A DNA stretch of 64,000 nucleotides from the NCBI RefSeq assembly GCF_037975245.1, contig NC_092570.1, positions 11,015,001 through 11,079,000 on the forward strand. The letters run 5' to 3'. This DNA comes from Apostichopus japonicus (Eukaryota > Echinodermata > Holothuroidea > Aspidochirotida > Stichopodidae). Under the pieces are notes generated by a model, which was not told where the DNA came from, did no database searches, and saw only the letters and a program-made list of their open reading frames with translations. This document shows, in pieces, positions 41,701-53,620 of the stretch. Position 1 is the first letter of the stretch, and the number at the start of each line of letters is the position of its first letter. The position numbers and the translations under genes are program-made.

Positions 41701-44700
41701 TAATCGAATGTTCGGTACAGATCGATCGAATGTGTGATACCGATCAATCGAATGTGCGATACCGATCAATCGAATGTTCGGTACCGATCAATCGAATGTG
41801 CGATAACGATCAATCGAATGTTCGGTACCGATCAATCGAATGTGCAATACCGATCAATCGAATGTTCGGTACCGATAAATCGAATGTGCAATACAGATCA
41901 ATCGAATGTTCGGTACCGATCAATCGAATGTGCGGTACCGATCAATCTAATGTGCGGTACCGATTAATCGAATGTTCGGTACCGACCAAACCAACGTTCG
42001 GTACCGATCAATCGAATGTGCGGTACCGATCACTCGAATTTTCATTACCGATCAATCGAATGTGCAATACCGATCAATCGAATGTTCAATACCGATCAAT
42101 CGAATGATCGGTACCGATCAATTGAATGTACGATACCGATCAATCGAATGTGCGATACCGATCAATCGAATGTTCGGTACCTGTAAATCGAATGTGCAAT
42201 ACCGATCAATCGAATGTTCGGTACCGATCAATCGAATGTGCGGTACCGATCACTCGAATGTTCAATACCGATCAATCGAATGTGCAATACCGATCAATCG
42301 ATTATTCGGTACCGATCAATCGAATGTTCGGTACCGATCAATCGAATGTTCGGTACCGATCGATCGAATATTCGGAACCGATCAATCGAATGTTCCGTAC
42401 CGATCAATCGAATGTGCGGTACCGATCAATAAAAGGTGCGGTACCGATCATTTCAATGTTCGGTACCGATCAATCGAATGTTTTATACCGATTAATGGAA
42501 TGTTCGGTACCGATCAATCGAATGTGTGATACCGTACAATCGAATGGGCGATACCGATCAATCGAATGTTTGGTACCGATCAATCGAATGTGCGGTACCG
42601 ATCAATCGCATGTGCGGATTCGATCAATCGAATGTTCAATACCGATCAATCGAATGTGCACTACCGATCAATCGAATGTTCAATACCGATCAATCGAATG
42701 ATCGGTACCGATCAATCGAATGTACGGTACCGATCAAACGAATGTGCGATACCGATCAATCGAATGTGTGATACCGATCAATCGAATGTGCGGTACCGAT
42801 AAATCGAATTTGCGGTACCGATCAATCTAATGTGCGGTACCGATTAATCGAATGTTCGGTACCGACCAAACAAACGTTCGGTACCGATCAATCGAATGTG
42901 TACTATCGTTAAATCGAATGTTCGGTAACGATCAATCGAATGTGCGGATTCGATCAATCGAATGATCGATACCGATCAATTGAATGTGCGATACCGATCA
43001 ATCGAATGTTCGTTACCGATCGATCGAATGTGTGATACCGATCAATCGAATGTTCGGTACCGATCAATAGAATGTGCGATTCTGATCAATCGAATGTGCA
43101 CTACCGATCGATCGAATGTGTGATACCGATCAATCGAATGTGCGATACCGATCAATCGAATGTTCGGTACCGATCAATCGAATGTGCAATACCGATCAAT
43201 CGAATGTTCGGTACCGATCAATCGAATGTGCGGTACCGATCACTCGAATGTTCAATACCGATCATTCGAATGTGCAATACCGATCAATCGATTATTCGGT
43301 ACCGATCAATCGAATGTTCGGTACCGATCAATCGAATGTGCGGTACCGATCGATCGAATATTCGGAACCGATCAATCGAATGTTCCGTACCGATCAATCG
43401 AATGTGCGGTACCGATCAATAAAAGGTGCGGTACCGATCATTTGAATGTTCGGTACCGATCAATCGAATGTTTTATAACGATTAATCGAATGTTCGGTAC
43501 CGATCAATCGAATGTGTGATACCGATCTATCGAATGGGCGATACCGATCAATCGAATGTTTGGTACCGATCAATCGAATTTGCGGTACCGATCAATCGAA
43601 TGTGCGGATTCGATCAATCGAATGTTCTGTACCGATAAATCGAATGTGCACTACCGATCAATCGAATGTGCGATACCGATCAATCGAATGATCGGTACCG
43701 ATCGATCGAATGTGTGATATCGATCATTCGAACGTACGATACCGATCAATCGAATGATCGGTACCGATCAATGGAATGTGCGATACCGATCAATCGAATG
43801 TTCGGTACCGATCAATCGAATGTTCAATACCGATCAATCGAATGATCGGTACCGATCAATTGAATGTGCGATACCGATCAATCGAATGTTCGGTACCGAT
43901 CGATCGAATGTGTGATACCGATCAATCGAATGTGCGATACCGATCAATCGAATGGTCGGTACCGATCAATCGAATGTGCAATACCGATCTATCGAATGTT
44001 CGGTACCGATCAATCGAATTTTCAATACCGATCAATAGAATGTGCGATACTGATCAATCGAATGTTCGGATTCGATCAGTCGAATGTTCGTTCCCGATAA
44101 ATCGAATGTGCACTACCGATCAATCGAATGTTCAATACCGATCAATCGAAAGTGTGATACCGATCAATAGAATGTGCGATACCGATCAATCGAATGTTCG
44201 GTACCGATCAATCGAATGTGCAATACCGATCAATCGAATGTTCGGTACCGATAAATCGAATGTGCACTACCGAACAATCGAATGTACGATTCCGATCAAT
44301 CGAATGATCGGTACCGATCGATCGAATGTGTGATATCGATCATTCGAACGTACGATAACGATCAATCGAATGTTCGGTACCGATCAATCGAATGTGCAAT
44401 ACCGATCAATCGAATGTTTGGTACCGATCAATCGATTGTGCGGTACCGATCAATCGAATGTGCGGATTCGATCAATCGAATGTTCGGTACCGATAAATCG
44501 AATGTGCACTACCGATCAATCGAATGTTCAATACCGATCAATCGAATGATCGGTACCGATCAATAGAATGTGCGATACTGATCAATCGAATATTCGGTAC
44601 CGATCGATCGAATGTTCAATACCGATCAATCGAATGTGCGATACCGATCAATCGAATGTTCGGTACCGATCAATCGAATGTGCGGTACCGATCACTCGAA

Positions 44701-45374
44701 TGTTCAATACCGATCATTCGAATGTGCAATACCGATCAATCGATTATTCGGTACCGATCAATCGAATGTTCGGTACCGATCAATCGAATGTTCGCTACCG
44801 ATCGATCGAATATTCGGAACCGATCAATCGAATGTTCCGTACCGATCAATCGAATGTGCGGTACCGATCAATAAAACGTGCGGTACCGATCATTTGAATG
44901 TTCGGTACCGATCAATCGAATGTTTTATAACGATTAATCGAATGTTCGGTACCGATCATTTGAATGTTCGGTACCGATCAATCGAATGTTTTATTCCGAT
45001 CAATCGAATGTTCGGTACCGAACAATCGAATGTGTACTATCGTTAAATCGAATGTTCGGTAGCGATCAATCGAATGATCGGTACCGATCAATAGAATGTG
45101 CGATACCGATCAATCGAATGTGCGGTACCGATCAATCGAATGTTCAATACCGATCAATAGAATGTGCAATACCGATCAATCGATTATTCGGTACCGATCA
45201 ATCGAATGTTCGGTCCCGATCAATCGAATGTTCCGTACCGATCAATCGAATGTGCGGTACCGATCAATCAAAGGTGCGGTACCGATCATTTGAATGTTCG
45301 GTACCGATCAATCGAATGTTTTATACCGATTAATCGAATGTTAGGTACCGATCAATCGAATGTGTGATACCGTA

Positions 45375-45409
45375 CTCTCTTAAAATGAGAGACTGAAATT
45401 TCAGTCTAA
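45375..45409 (+). repeat. Left terminal inverted repeat of the 4.8-kb element
   Basis: Begins CTCTCTTAAAATGA and pairs with 50125-50159 in inverted orientation. The first 14 bases match perfectly, then there is one mismatch and a one-base length difference. Confidence 0.88.
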
Positions 45410-45695
45410 TCGACTGAAATTTCAGTCTAATCGACTGAAATTTCAGTCTAACGATGGATGGGATAAGGGATCAGACTACTTAGACTGAATTCCAGTCTGA
45501 AATGTAAAGACTGAAGGTCAGTCTTAATTAGACTAAATACTCTTCAGTCTAATAGACTGAAAATCAAACCACTTTAGACTGAACAGTCAGCAGTTTAGAC
45601 TGATTTATTGCAGCACCAGTCTTAATTAGTTTGAATACTTTCAGTCTATTAGACTGATATCAGACTGAACAGTCGGTCCATTAGACTGAATTATT
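45388..45695. promoter_or_regulatory. Left subterminal motif array
   Basis: Three tandem 21-bp copies (from 45391, 45412 and 45433), each containing the 16-bp perfect palindrome GACTGAAATTTCAGTC, are followed by about a dozen looser AGACTGA or TCAGTCT motifs on both strands to about 45695. The arrangement resembles the subterminal binding sites that transposases use. Because each site is a palindrome it could bind a dimer. The function is inferred. Confidence 0.65.
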
Positions 45696-45699
45696 ACAC

Positions 45700-48160
45700 A
45701 TCACAGCTATACTATCAATTTTATAAACTGCAAATTCTGGATTGAACAAGCTTTTCTATTGATCCTCCGTGTTGGCTAAGTGCTGGAATTCTTCAATATA
45801 GATGCAGTTAAGGTCATCAAAGACAACATTCAATGATCTGTTAATGCAGGGGAATTTACTGAAAGGTGCTACTTCATAGAGTGACTTCACATCAAATCAT
45901 GTTAGACTATAAAGACCAGAAAATCGTTGTGACAGTCACACACAAAGTACATTAAAAATGGTATTCCATCAAGAAATATAATTGTCAATATCCACCGAAC
46001 AGTAATTTTATTTCCACTAACCCACTTATATATTCTTATACAATTTTCGTTATCATATTAAAAAAAAAAAACTACAATATTCTGAGGGATGTTCAACAAA
46101 ACATGTAATCTTTCCAACAAACGTTCAAATTATAAAGATACTTTACATAACAGTGACATATTTTCAGTTCAATATTAATCTGTCAAATTTCTGCTTGAAT
46201 TGGGCCATCTAAAATGTTCTTTAATTTTTTGGAAAAGGATTAGGTGAGCTGAGAACAGATCAGTGGTGTCGCCAATGGGTTGCCTGGGGAACCCCTCCCC
46301 CGAGAGGGAATTCACAAATAGACATATCACCAACCAAGATTCAAATGTCTGGAAACACCACTGCAACAGAAAGCACTTTAAATTCTTTGTATGTCACCAC
46401 CAGGTGGTAATACCCTGGAATTCATTGACAACACAGCTGTAAATTGAGTCGTTATATACCCAGCTGACCCCATCTCCCGATCTCACTGAACTTTAAATTT
46501 TCCACTGTAAAGGATATAGTAACTATTCGATCCTGCCTTTACAAAAGGGATAGGATGGAAACACGATGATAGTACAATTGATCTGGTACATTGCCTATTT
46601 TCCAGTTCTAAATCATTAATGTATAGTAGCAACAATTTCTTAGAATGATTTCAAAATGGGGAAAACATGTGACAAATTTTCAGCAGGTTATTTATAAAAT
46701 ATTAGGAATGGTTAAACTATATATCAGTGCGGTCAACATTTAATACTTTGTGTTTCAATGATATAGATTGGCGATTGCTGAAAGTCATTATCCAGCACAC
46801 ACAAAACAAAATATTACAAGCAGTTGACAGAATGGCACTAACTTCATAATGGCTATTAGATAAACATGAATTATTATATACTGCATTCACGATTTCATGA
46901 TATGGCATTCATATAAAGCAAATTTGTATGCAAAAACAGTACATGTGACTATTATACCACCCTCAATTATTTCTTAACTTTCTGATAGTAATCATATATA
47001 TTGATTGTGATTTCAATCAAATTTTGAAGTTTTATAAATTATCTGACGTGAATCATTTAATGTCGGCCTCTAGCTGAAAAAGAAATGTCACTCGAGAGTC
47101 GACTAAAAAATTGAAACAGTTTTGACTCATTACATCACTAAAATTTAAAAAAAAAATGGGGGGGGGGAATAATGAGGAAAGGATATTCTCAAATGGAATT
47201 TTCTACAGTTACTGACTTTATAATAATCAGGTTACTTGCTTTTCATGGAACAAATTATGGAATATTGTGCACAATAAATAATATTAACTTAATTAATTGC
47301 TTAATTGAATAAACCTTCAACATAGTGAGCGCAGTGAAATGTGGACACATTAAAGTAAACATTAAAATAACATGCTCGAAAAATCATGCAACAAAGTTTT
47401 TTGGGCAACTAGGTGTTTGTTTAATTACATTCATAATTAGATCAGTATCATTAAAAAACATTTTTAAAAACCAAAAATCAATTAAATATTTATTTCTGGA
47501 GCCCTCCCTGTTTATATAAAACTGTTGGTAAACTCCGGGTAATCAATTTAACGTTTTAGGGTATGTGTTAGTTACTCCTTAAAGGCATTGAAGACTTGTC
47601 CCAACAGCATGCAGCCATCTGAAAAAGTTAACTTTCTTTTGCTTGCAAGTGATGTTTGTTCGTGTCGCTAAAAAAGATAGACAGTAATGAAACGTGATAC
47701 CTTGATATCTTTAGCTGGACCTGAGATGTTCATCGCTGTATAGTTTATACACTGTCATGTGGGTATTGACCGCAGCTGTATGTACTGACTGTACACTAGT
47801 GTCTAATTACCGACGGTAGCAAGCTGTGTTTGTATTTTCTGGGATCGATGGTGGTGTCTAACACTTCTGTTACACCTCATTCGAAACTAGGTCAGATTAC
47901 CGGCATTAGACGTTCTTTTTGCGCGAGTCTTCACACCCTTTTAAAGCTACTCCATGCTGACACACGTGGTTCAGAACTACAGAGCAATAAAAAAGTAACA
48001 TTCACTCCTTGAAGTTACTCCATGCTGGCTGCCCTTATAGATGTGGCAAGGATATGGACGAGAGACTTCACTTCTGTTGGTTGCAAAATTCCATACACCA
48101 CGGAAGCATGGAACTCACAAAACTAGTGTTGTAGTGGGGGAGCATAGTCCATGTTAAATG
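45700..48160. other. AT-rich element interior, no recognised gene
   Basis: About 2.4 kb with only short open frames (64 codons or fewer) of unremarkable composition. It contains A runs (46062-46072; 47146-47156 followed by a G run) and one nested short element at 46261-46363. A spliced coding exon could be hidden here, but I could not identify one. Confidence 0.5.
46261..46363. mobile_element. Nested 103-bp hAT-like MITE
   Basis: Ends are CAGTGGTGT (46261-46269) and ACACCACTG (46355-46363), perfect 9-bp inverted repeats. The 8 bases outside read GAACAGAT and CAACAGAA, sharing AACAGA, so an 8-bp target duplication may have diverged at its edges. The interior carries short G and C runs. Confidence 0.6.
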
Positions 48161-48166
48161 TATGTT

Positions 48167-48314
48167 CTACGCCTCTGTCCCTGCTGGAATGGCCAGTTTA
48201 TCTGCCACAATGAAGAATTGTTTGGGGTTCAATTCCTGGTCCGAGAGATAGGATGAAAGGCTGCCAATATTGTCCTTGTCTGCCCTGTGCTGCGCTCTCA
48301 ATATCTGTGCCCTC
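48167..48314 (-). CDS. Possible terminal exon of an unrecognised minus-strand gene
   Basis: On the minus strand a T-rich tract and AG at 48316-48315 precede an open frame of 48 codons ending in TAG at 48167. The peptide is hydrophilic and protein-like, with segments such as RAQILRAQHRADKDN and SYLSDQELNPKQFF. It differs sharply from the Leu/Ile-rich translation immediately upstream, which looks like intron sequence read through. The exon begins with the third base of a codon, whereas the candidate first exon at 49648-49717 leaves one base. At least one more exon would therefore lie between them. I do not recognise the family. It may be an element-borne gene or a captured host fragment. There is no homology evidence, so confidence is low. 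Confidence 0.35.
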
Positions 48315-48920
48315 CTGTTTGGTGAAGATAAAAAATAGATGTGATAAAGGACAAGCAATATGGTATAAATCAAAACATTCTTTAAAAAAATATATGTTGA
48401 GAGGTAGAGTTCGATGTGGAAGACTAGAATAATATTTAGGAGAGAATGGAGGAACAAGAACATGACTGGCATTGTACGAAGGAGATATATCAATTCACGA
48501 TAGGCAGCAATATGTCATCCATGGCGGGTGAGATGTGTTATGTGAAGGTGGATTAAAATTCAACCTAACATTTACGGGTTATCATGTTGATTTTGGCAGG
48601 TACATGGTTACCAAGCAAGGTTTATTGTTAGTTGTTTTCAGAAATTTCTCTTTTTAAGGATAAATTGTTCATGACATCTCCTGATTCCATTACATCAGCA
48701 TAGAAAACCAGTGAACAAGGAATATGATTGACATTTTAGCCGACTGGTTTCACTAATATGTCTATCTGCTTGTAAAAGAAGATTAGTGAATGGTAATATT
48801 ACTGTAAAATCTTATAATAAAGACTGATGGCCCACTATATTTTAAAAAAAATAACAAAAGCATACCAATTCTTTTCCAGTTTCAACATGATTTAAATACA
48901 ATGGTAATGGTTTAACAGAA

Positions 48921-49456
48921 TCGTGTTAGCTTCATGCTGTAATGGCTGTAGCAGTCACTACATTTTTTCAAATAATTAAGGGTGCTTACAATCTATGCAT
49001 AATAGTATTGTGTTTTGCAATTTCTTGAGCATTATTATGTTCAAGTATTTGTAATGAGGTTAACCTAGCCTAGATTCATTTGGGACGATCCAGTACATAT
49101 TGCAGTCCTGACAAGCGTGCTTATTCGCCCGACGATTGAGTACATATGCAGGACAGGCGGGCTAATTTGCCCGACGATCTGGTATCGTGATAGCTTCATG
49201 CTGTAATGGCTGTAGCAGTAACTACATTTTTCAAATAATTAAGGGTGCGTACAATCTATGCATAATAGTACTGTGTTTTGCAATTTCTTGAGCATTATTA
49301 TGTTCAAGTATTTGTTATGAGGTTAACCTAGCCTAGGCCTAGGCTAGATTCATTTTGGGACGATCGAGTACATATTGCAGGACAAGCGTGCTTATTCGCC
49401 CGGCGATCGGGTACATATGCAGGACAGGCGGGCTGATTTGCCCGACGATCGGGAAC
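48921..49456 (+). repeat. 264-bp tandem duplication
   Basis: The segment starting at TAGCTTCATGCTGTAATGG (48927) is repeated from 49191, a 264-bp period, with scattered substitutions and a small CCTAGG expansion in the second copy. It lies in the presumed intron between the two candidate exons. Confidence 0.85.
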
Positions 49457-49497
49457 ATATGCAGGACCGGCATGCTTATTCGCCCGACGATCGTGTA
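49360..49497 (+). repeat. About 43-bp CpG-rich minisatellite
   Basis: Just over three copies of a unit that starts ACGATCGGGTACATATGCAG and ends GCTTATTCGCCCG. A shorter, more diverged version is present in the first half of the 264-bp duplication (about 49085-49180). Confidence 0.75.
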
Positions 49498-49647
49498 AAT
49501 AGGCCCCACCAATTATAACAATAGCCTAGGCCCTATTTGCTATAGTGCAGCCTAGGCCTACCTCGCGCACAAGCCTAGAATAACTAACGTTACGAACTGC
49601 CAAGCTTTTATTCTGTATTAATTGGAGAGAAAAAAATACATACATAC

Positions 49648-49717
49648 CCTCGAACACTGTTATCACTTCTTCGTGGAAACCTTTATTTGTAAGAAAAGTT
49701 CTTAAAGACTCAGCCAT
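49648..49717 (-). CDS. Possible first exon of an unrecognised minus-strand gene
   Basis: On the minus strand an ATG at 49717 opens MAESLRTFLTNKGFHEEVIT and runs 23 codons plus one base to a canonical donor GTATGT at 49647-49642. Beyond this donor the frame becomes Phe/Leu-rich low-complexity sequence. The pattern of a short helix, a GF pair and a second helix resembles the start of SAM-like helical domains (inference from sequence look only). The position, about 440 bp inside the right end of the transposon and reading inward, is where an element-encoded gene would start. No TATA box or other promoter was convincingly identified. Confidence 0.35.
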
Positions 49718-49950
49718 TGCTAATTTATAACCTTTACTCTAGCTTAGACATACGGTCGTCTGTCTCGTTCATGCCTAGCTGTGTGTACGGCGTGCGTACG
49801 TACAGTACAGCGAGTACCTGGCTAAGCGAAGAATATAGTAGTATATGTACACAAATTGTAGCGCTCGTTGTCACTTATTTTTGTGCGGCGTATTTGCAAG
49901 TTTTCGGATGACGTAGGCGCATTTCTATTCTCTGATTGGATACATTTTTC

Positions 49951-50146
49951 AGTGGCATACAGAGACTGAAAATGGTAAGATGCTATGCCACATGTGGTTG
50001 GCTGATTGGTTAATACAGTCAGTCCAAAACAGCGACTGAACGGTGTAACTGACAATATAGTCTAAGTAGGTGTTTCTCAGTCTAAGCTCAGTGTTTAACA
50101 CTGAAAAAAATTTCAGTCTCACAGTAGACTGAATTCTTCAGTCTAT
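49951..50146. promoter_or_regulatory. Right subterminal motif array
   Basis: Multiple AGACTGAA, GACTGAA and TCAGTCT motifs, ending with AGACTGAATTCTTCAGTCT at about 50125-50144, mirror the left subterminal array but are fewer and less regular. They may serve as transposase-binding sites and could overlap a promoter for the minus-strand candidate gene. The function is inferred. Confidence 0.6.
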
Positions 50147-50159
50147 CATTTTAAGAGAG
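50125..50159 (-). repeat. Right terminal inverted repeat of the 4.8-kb element
   Basis: Ends TCATTTTAAGAGAG, the inverted copy of the left end. Confidence 0.88.
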
Positions 50160-50559
50160 TACCATCGAATGGGCGACACCGATCAATCGAATGTTTGGTA
50201 CCGATCAATCGAATGTGCGGTACCGATCAATCGAATGTGCGGATTCGATCAATCGAATGTTCGGTACCGATAAATCGAATGTGCACTACCGATCAATCGA
50301 ATGTGCGATACCGATCAATCGAATGATCGGTACCGATCGATCGAATGTGTGATATCGATCATTCGAATGTTCGGTACCGATCAATCGAATGTTTTATACC
50401 GATTAATCGAATGTGTGATACCGTACAATCGAATGGGCGATACCGATCAATCGAATGTTCGGTACCGATCAATCGAATGTGCAATACCGATCAATCGAAT
50501 GTTTGGTACCGATCAATCGAATGTGCGGTACCGATCAACCGAATGTGCGGATTCGATCA

Positions 50560-52775
50560 ATGGAATGTTCGGTACCGATAAATCGAATGTGCACTACCGA
50601 TCAATCGAATGTTCAATACCGATCAATCGAATGATCGGTACCGATCAATAGAATGTGCGATACCGATCAATCGAATGTTCGGTACCGATCGATCGAATGT
50701 GTGATACCGATCAATCGAATGTGCGATACCGATCAAGTTCGGTACCGATCAATCGAATGTGCAATACCGATCAATCGAATTTTCGGTACCGATCAATAGA
50801 ATGTGCGATACCGATCAATCGAATGTGCGGTACCGATCACTCGAATGTTCAATACCGATCATTCGAATGTGCAATACCGATCAATCGATTATTCGGTACC
50901 GATCAATCGATTATTCGGTACCGATCAATCGAATGTTCGGTACCGATCAATCGAATGTTCGGTACCGATCGATCGAATATTCGGAACCGATCAATCGAAT
51001 GTTCCGTACCGATCAATAAAAGGTGCGGTACCGATCATTTGAATGTTCGGTACCGATCAATCGAATTTTTTATAACGATTAATCGAATGTTCGGTACCGA
51101 TCAATCGAATGTGTGATACCGTACAATCGAATGGGCGATACCGATCAATCGAATGTTTGGTACCGATCAATCGAATGTTTTATACCGATAAATCGAATGT
51201 TAGATACCGATCAATCGAATGTGTGATACCGGACAATCGAATGGGCGATACCGATCATTGGATGTTTGGTACCGATCAATCGAATATGCAATACCGATCA
51301 ATCGAATGTTTGGTATCGATCAATCGAATGTGCGGTACCGATCAATCGAATGTGCGGATTCGATCAATCGAATGTTCGGTACCGATAAATCGAATGTGCA
51401 CTACCGATCAATCGAATGTTCAATACCGATCAATCGAATGATCGGTACCGATCAATAGAATATGCGATACCGATCAATCGAATGTACGGTACCGATCGAT
51501 CGAATATGTGATACCGATCAATCGAATGTGCGATACCGATCAATCGAATGTTCGGTACCGATCACTCGAAAGTTCAATACCGATCAATCGAATGTGCAAT
51601 ACCGATCAATCGATGATTCGGTACCGATCAATCGAATGTTCGGTACCGATCAATCGAATGTTCGGTACCGATCGATCGAATGTGTGATACCGACCAATCG
51701 AATGTGCGATACCGATCAATCGAATGTTCGGTACCGATCAATCGAATGTGCAATACCGATCAATCGAATTTTCGGTACCGATCAATCGAATGTGCGGTAC
51801 CGATCACTCGAATGTTCAATACCGATCATTCGAATGTGCAATACCGATCAATCGATTATTCGGTACCGATCAATCGAATGTTCGGTACCGATCAATCGAA
51901 TGTTCGGTACCGATCGATCGAATATTCGGAACCGATCAATCGAATGTTCCGTACCGATCAATCGAATGTGCGGTACCGATCAATAAAAGGTGCGGTACCG
52001 ATCATTTGAATGTTCGGTACCGATCAATCGAATTTTTTATAACGATTAATCGAATGTTCGGTACCGATCAATCGAATGTGTGATACCGTACAGTCGAATG
52101 GGCGATACCGATCAATCGAATGTTTGGTACCGATCAATCGAATTTGCGGTACCGAACAATCGAATGTGCGGATTCAATCAGTCGAATGTTCGTTCCCGAT
52201 AAATCGAATGTGCACTACCGATCAATCGAATGTTCAATACCGATCAATCAAATGTGTGATACCGATCAATAGAATGTGCGATACCGATCAATCGAATGTT
52301 CGGTACCGATCAATCGAATGTGCAATACCGATCAATCGAATGTTCGGTACCGATCAATCGAATGTTCGGTACCGATCAATCGAATGTTCGGGACCGATCG
52401 ATCGAATGTGTGATACCGATCAATCGAATGTGCGATACCGATCACTCGAATGTTCAATACCGATCATTCGAATGTGCAATACCGATCAATCGATTATTCG
52501 GTACCGATCAATCGAATGTTCGGTACCGATCAATCGAATGTTCGGTACCGATCGATCGAATATTCGGAACCGATCAATCGAATGTTCCGTACCGATCAAT
52601 CGAATGTGCGGTACCGATCAATAAAAGGTGCGGTACCGATCATTTGAATGTTCGGTACCGATCAATCGAATTTTTTATAACGATTAATCGAATGTTCGGT
52701 ACCGATCAATCGAATGTGTGATACCGTACAATCGAATGGGCGATACCGATCAATCGAATGTTTGGTACCGATCAA
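50560..52775 (+). repeat. 5163-bp offset duplication, copy 1
   Basis: Variant order and the 9-base deletion monomer at 50734 recur at an offset of 5163-5164 bp (55723-57939). A few substitutions separate the copies, for example GTGCGATACC against ATGCGATACC near 50655 and 55818. Confidence 0.8.
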
Positions 52776-53620
52776 TCGAATTTGCGGTACCGATCAATCG
52801 AATGTGCGGATTCGATCAGTCGAATGTTCGTTCCCGATAAATCGAATGTGCACTACCGATCAATCGAATGTTCAATACCGATCAATCAAATGTGTGATAC
52901 CGATCAATAGAATGTGCGATACCGATCAATCGAATGTTCGGTACCGATCAATCGAATGTGCAATACCGATCAATCGAATGTTCGGTACCGATCAATCGAA
53001 TGTTCGGAACCGATCACTCGAATGTTCAATACCGATCAATCGAATGTGCAATACCTATCAATCGATGATTCGGTACCGATCAATCGAATGTTCGGTACCG
53101 ATCGATCGAATATTCGGAACCGATCAATCGAATGTTCCGTACCGATCAATCAAAGGTGCGGTACCGATCATTTGAATGTTCAGTACCGATCAATCGAATG
53201 TTTTATACCGATTAATCTAATGTTCGGTACCGATAAATCGAATGTGTGATACCGTACAATCGAATGGGCGATACCGATCCATCGAATGTTCGGTACCGAT
53301 CAATCGAATGTTTTATACCGATAAATCGAATGTTAGATACCGATCAATCGAATGTGCACTACCGTACAATCGAATGGGCGATACCGATCAATCGAATGTT
53401 TGGTACCGATCAATCGAATGTGCAATACCGATCAATCGAATGTTTGGTATCGATCAATCGAATGTGCGGTACCGATCACTCGAATGTGCGGATTCGATCA
53501 ATCGAATGTTCGGTACCGATAAATCGAATGTGCACTACCGATCAATCGAATGTTCAATACCGATCAATCGAATGATCGGTACCGATCAATAGAATATGCG
53601 ATACCGATCAATCGAATGTT
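52714..53620 (+). repeat. 2222-bp offset duplication, copy 1
   Basis: Blocks at 52714 and 53242 recur at 54936 and 55464, offset by 2222 bp (101 monomers), with few substitutions. Confidence 0.75.

Larger units (their letters stand above)
2934..45374 (+). repeat. 22-bp satellite array, block B, with nested higher-order repeats
   Basis: Over 42 kb of monomers in one orientation. The core TACCGATCAATCGAATGT is strongly conserved, while the 4-5 bases around the TTCGG/TGCGA junction and position 10 of the core (GATCAATC, GATCGATC, GATTAATC, GATCACTC) vary. The order of variants repeats at several scales. Rare indel monomers serve as markers: a one-base loss at about 4158, a loss giving GATCATCGAA at about 7850, 9346, 18977 and 20473, a two-base loss giving GATAATCG at about 10444 and 21571, and an AATA gain at about 39367. 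I found no interspersed gene or other element within this block. Confidence 0.97.
45375..50159. mobile_element. 4.8-kb DNA transposon with TA target duplication
   Basis: Satellite is broken at GTGTGATACCGTA and resumes with a near-perfect continuation after 50161. The outer ends are perfectly inverted: GTACTCTCTTAAAATG on the left (45372-45387) and CATTTTAAGAGAGTAC on the right (50147-50162). The similarity extends imperfectly to about 35 bp. Taking TA (45373-45374 and 50160-50161) as the target duplication gives element ends CTCTCTT and AAGAGAG. The same monomer without the insertion, CCGTACAATCGAATGGGCG, is present at about 42531, 51118 and 52728. Both flanks hold dense AGACTGAA/TTCAGTCT motifs, typical of transposase-binding subterminal arrays. 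I cannot assign the superfamily; TA duplication alone would fit Tc1/mariner-like and some other groups. No catalytic transposase domain was recognised. Confidence 0.88.

Noticed and set aside
46175-46366. 63-codon minus-strand frame inside the 4.8-kb element
   Set aside because: It overlaps the small nested MITE and shows no motif or splice structure.
48167-48493. Whole 108-codon minus-strand frame as a membrane protein
   Set aside because: The Leu/Ile/Tyr-rich first half looks like AT-rich intron read through. A polypyrimidine tract and AG separate it from the more protein-like C-terminal part.
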